Source: Littorina saxatilis
Lineage: Eukaryota; Mollusca; Gastropoda; Littorinimorpha; Littorinidae
Reading direction: 5' to 3'
Length of the DNA stretch: 64,000 bases
Assembly: GCF_037325665.1 (NCBI RefSeq)
Contig: NC_090250.1
Location: 38,330,464 to 38,394,463 of the forward strand
The stretch's first letter is position 1. Every line of letters begins with the position of its first letter. The translations under genes were made by a program, and so were the position numbers. Below, piece after piece: positions 61,175 to 64,000 of this stretch. Under the pieces are notes generated by a model. That model was not told where the DNA came from, did no database searches, and saw nothing but the letters and a program-made list of their open reading frames with translations.

Positions 61175-61690
61175 TTGCCGAAAACCACGATTTTTGGAGG
61201 CGTTTTGCTTCAGTTCCCCCGAAACTGAAATGCATTTCTAGCCTGTACATTTCAAAAGTACAAGTTTGAGAAATTAGCACTTGTACATCTGATCATAAAG
61301 TTTTTAACTTGTCAAATTTGGTCTAACAATGAGCTAATGAGCTTGCTGTAATCAACGGTTGCGATTAGTGTCTACTTTTGAATATGGAGTTAAATTGTGG
61401 AAGGTAGCCATGACTATATAATTATAGTATCGATATTTTGCTGCGCGGCATGAACAATGTATATACCCAATTTCAGTACTTTCTTTTGATCAAACTTTAC
61501 GTTTTGCTTTGTTTCTCTCTGTCATTGTCTGTCTGTCTTTTCCGTCTTTTTTCTGTTTTTAATGTACGCCTTTAATTCACTGAGTATTTTTTCGGGACAG
61601 TAACCGTGATTATAACTATCGTAATCTATTTCGTTTAAATATATGAGTGCCTCTTCCTTTATAATGTTACTAACGAATAATCATTAGAAT

Positions 61691-61693
<3 letters not shown>

Positions 61694-61746
<53 letters not shown>

Positions 61747-61811
61747 AAGATTAGGCTTTGCCTAAAACCTCTATCCTTTTGTAATAAAGTTCAGTTTCAG
61801 TTTTAGTTTCA

Positions 61812-61873
<62 letters not shown>
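61694..61873 (+). repeat. (TC)n tract split by a LINE 3' end
   Basis: TC units at 61694-61742 and 61815-61873. Between them lies TTAGGCTTTGCCTAAAACC and GTAATAAAGTTCAGTTTCAG with a CAGTTT tail, a typical short retroposon end. Confidence 0.75.
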
Positions 61874-61876
<3 letters not shown>

Positions 61877-62380
61877 CTGAAAACACATGCGTCATGGTCG
61901 TGCATACATCCAAACACCAACATCCCTACCGAAAGGAAAAGCAGAAACCTACCTCAACGATTGCAGAGATTTCACATCAAAGAATCACTCTCATAATACA
62001 ACATAAAATCTGGACACCACAGGTAAACCAAAAGTCAGAATTCAGACCAAAACGTGTGCTGCTAGACACCATTTACACCACAGAAATCCACCATTAAAGA
62101 TAGGGGTAGGAAGCGCTTAGTTACAAAAGGGAGATCGTTGGCAGTGACAACTCGGACAATGTTCCGTAGAGACCATGGTCGCGTCTTCTATGATCTGACA
62201 AAGTTGTCAGTCAGTCAAGCAGAGGCGCATGAACATTTTCATATGTCACCTCCAGTAAATCGAAGGGCGTCACTTTCCAGTAAATCTACCTGGGCAAATG
62301 CCAAAATAATCGCAGGTGCCAGAAGAATGGTTCCGAATAACTCTCACTAACTCTATTACACATGTCGTATACATTTACAG
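61874..62380. other. Stretch without a recognised gene
   Basis: Open frames of about 65-70 codons occur on the plus strand but have no domain or splice support. Confidence 0.35.
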
Positions 62381-62666
62381 GACCGGCACGGTTGGCCTAG
62401 TGGTAAGGCGTCCGCCCCGTGATCGGGAGGTCGTGGGTTCGAACCCCGGCCGGGTCATACCTAAGACTTTACAATTGGCAATCTAGTGGGGTTAGTACTA
62501 GGACTGGTTACTGGTTGGTCCGGTGTCAGAATAATGTGACTGGGTGAGACATGAAGCCTGTGCTGCGACTTCTGTCTTGTGTGTGGCGCACGTTAAATGT
62601 CAAAGCAGCACCGCCCTGATATGGCCCTTCGTGGTCGGGTGGGCGTTAAGCAAACAAACAAACACA
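62381..62666 (+). mobile_element. tRNA-derived SINE with (AAAC)n tail
   Basis: Third copy of the 3400 and 51339 family. Head GGCACGGTTGGCCTAGTGG, B box GGTTCGAACCC; it lacks about 30 bp of the body near 62490. Exact 12-bp duplication ATACATTTACAG at 62369-62380 and 62667-62678. Confidence 0.92.
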
Positions 62667-62980
62667 ATACATTTACAGCGCTTAACTTTCCTTTGTTTAT
62701 CAGATCTACCTGAGCAAAGTTAACAACCAAAAAGTGAACAAAATGAAATTCGTTGTTCACTCCTCATTCTATTTCTATTGTAGATAAATTGTTTACAAAA
62801 TCTTAAAGTGGGATGTGCACGAATAAAGAAGCTGTTCTGTTCTTTTACACACTCGGCGTTGAAGCAAGAAAGGCAACTTACCGATTATGTGTGTATAAAG
62901 TCGATATGATGTAATGCTTGCTTTGAAGCGGAAGGTGCACATTTTATGTAACATAAAGAATGTAATTGATACTGGACTAC

Positions 62981-63029
62981 AGCAAAGCATCAACATTGCT
63001 AAAACGAACGCCACCATCTTGAATCTCAT
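62981..63029 (-). CDS. Candidate signal-peptide exon of the C1q gene
   Basis: Encodes MRFKMVAFVLAMLMLC plus one base, a good hydrophobic leader. Joined to the coiled-coil exon (phase 1: T + CA, giving ...LCSAMEEK) the frame is kept. The donor GCT|GTAGTC is weak. A TATA-like AAATATATG lies about 60 nt upstream. Could also be chance. Confidence 0.35.
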
Positions 63030-63085
63030 AACTATATGTATGTTCTTTGAGTGTATTTTTTGTGAAACCAGAGACGCCTTTTGTT

Positions 63086-63095
63086 TTCATATATT
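63086..63095 (-). promoter_or_regulatory. Candidate TATA box for the C1q gene
   Basis: Minus strand TAAATATATG about 60 nt before the candidate ATG at 63029, a distance that suits a short first exon. Depends on that exon being real. Confidence 0.25.
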
Positions 63096-63536
63096 TAGAA
63101 ATGCTCTGTAAATTGAAGGTTAATTCCTAACTTTTATGATCAGTCTTCATGTCATTTTAATTTCTGTGCTGTTGAACATAACAATGAGGCAGTAGTGCAT
63201 CACGAATAGTTACAAGTCAAGATATGTAAAACACAGTTCCGTACTGTGCCTGCTATTGCCAACAGATATGAATTACAAACTTGTTTTCAGTGCGACTTCA
63301 GATTTGTAAAGCCGTGAGACATCTCTTTCAATGAGATCGGATCGGGCATTCAGGACTTGAAAAGAAAAAGTTCTCTCGCCGTAGCAGATCGTTTATTGGA
63401 CTCGATACAATAACATATTCGGGTGTTCATGGGTTAATCGTGCTACTAGTCTATGCATGGTAGATTTTGTGGAAGGGTGTGTGCAAGTGTGAATAAGTAA
63501 GACGCAGGTCTCCGTTTGCTTGTGCAGGTAGGCGGA

Positions 63537-63640
<104 letters not shown>

Positions 63641-63681
63641 AGACCTTGTATATATATATGTTACAGGCAAGTTGGGAAACC

Positions 63682-63833
63682 AGGCATTTCCGGAAATGAC
63701 TACCGAAAAGTAGTCATTTACGGAAATGACTGATTCACTCGGTCATTTCAGGAAATGCCTAAAGTTTAGCTGGATATTTTAGTCATTTCCAGTAATGACT
63801 GAAATTAGCTGTTAGGCATTTCCAGAAATGCCT
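63682..63833. repeat. Cluster of five 20-bp near-palindromes
   Basis: AGGCATTTCCGGAAATGACT (63682), AGTCATTTACGGAAATGACT (from 63712), GGTCATTTCAGGAAATGCCT (63741), AGTCATTTCCAGTAATGACT (63781) and AGGCATTTCCAGAAATGCCT (63814). Each is a dyad of (A/G)G(C/T)CATTTCC half-sites, spaced 29-40 bp. Confidence 0.85.
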
Positions 63834-64000
63834 GACACACAAACTCTTGATCAATCGAAACGCACGCACGCACGTGTACAATAAGAATGAAAAGGGTTAT
63901 AAATATGTACCAGATTTTAATGTTATTATCTGTCAGATTAAAAGGTAGATAAAAGAATAATAACAAAATGAAATACTAAAATACACACATTTTCATGTAG

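Noticed and set aside
63403-63480. Promoter or gene start at the right edge
   Set aside because: No open frame or core promoter motif that could be supported before the window ends.

Overview
This window looks like nuclear DNA from a gastropod mollusc, probably a caenogastropod. The call rests on spliced animal genes, several tRNA-derived SINE families with tails I associate with molluscs, (TTAGGG)n motifs, a coiled-coil C1q-domain gene of a kind expanded in molluscs, and a very high load of microsatellites, MITEs and retroelements. No database could be searched, so family names rest on structure and memory.

Two host genes are supported, both on the minus strand. The first is phosphoglycerate kinase (PGK), with eleven coding exons between 43790 (ATG) and 11897 (TGA). 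Every exon junction is in phase, and the exons sum to 1248 nt, or 415 residues plus stop. The second is a secreted-type protein with a coiled coil of about 550 residues and a C-terminal C1q domain (exons 56953-58618 and 54844-55250). A possible signal-peptide exon lies at 62981-63029. Apart from PGK's glycolytic role and the probable immune or lectin role of the C1q protein, nothing suggests the two genes work together.

Layout. 1-11.5 kb is intergenic: nested MITE and SINE, two large repeat-family copies, tandem repeats, and a 54-bp minisatellite made from a LINE RNase H fragment. 11.5-43.8 kb is PGK. Its introns hold SINEs, MITEs, a tandemly amplified element (14.68-15.83 kb), a Harbinger-type transposon remnant (29.47-30.35 kb) and two DIRS-type tyrosine-recombinase retrotransposons in the same sense as the gene. 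One of these, at 36.22-42.04 kb, looks whole. The other, at 23.24-29.34 kb, has the same terminal design but carries an expanded coding minisatellite and no polymerase or recombinase. 43.8-54 kb is intergenic: a full-length copy of a TG-bearing repeat family, long GA and CA tracts, a 3.1-kb foldback element containing another repeat and an interstitial telomeric tract, a SINE and a MITE. 54.0-63.1 kb is the C1q gene with palindromic and hAT-like MITEs around it. 63.1-64 kb holds simple repeats and a cluster of five short palindromes.

The most distinctive items are the non-autonomous DIRS-like element with its coding minisatellite, the RNase H-derived minisatellite, the repeat family that carries a TG tract at a fixed position, two SINE copies with one shared body but different tRNA heads, and the palindrome cluster near the right edge.
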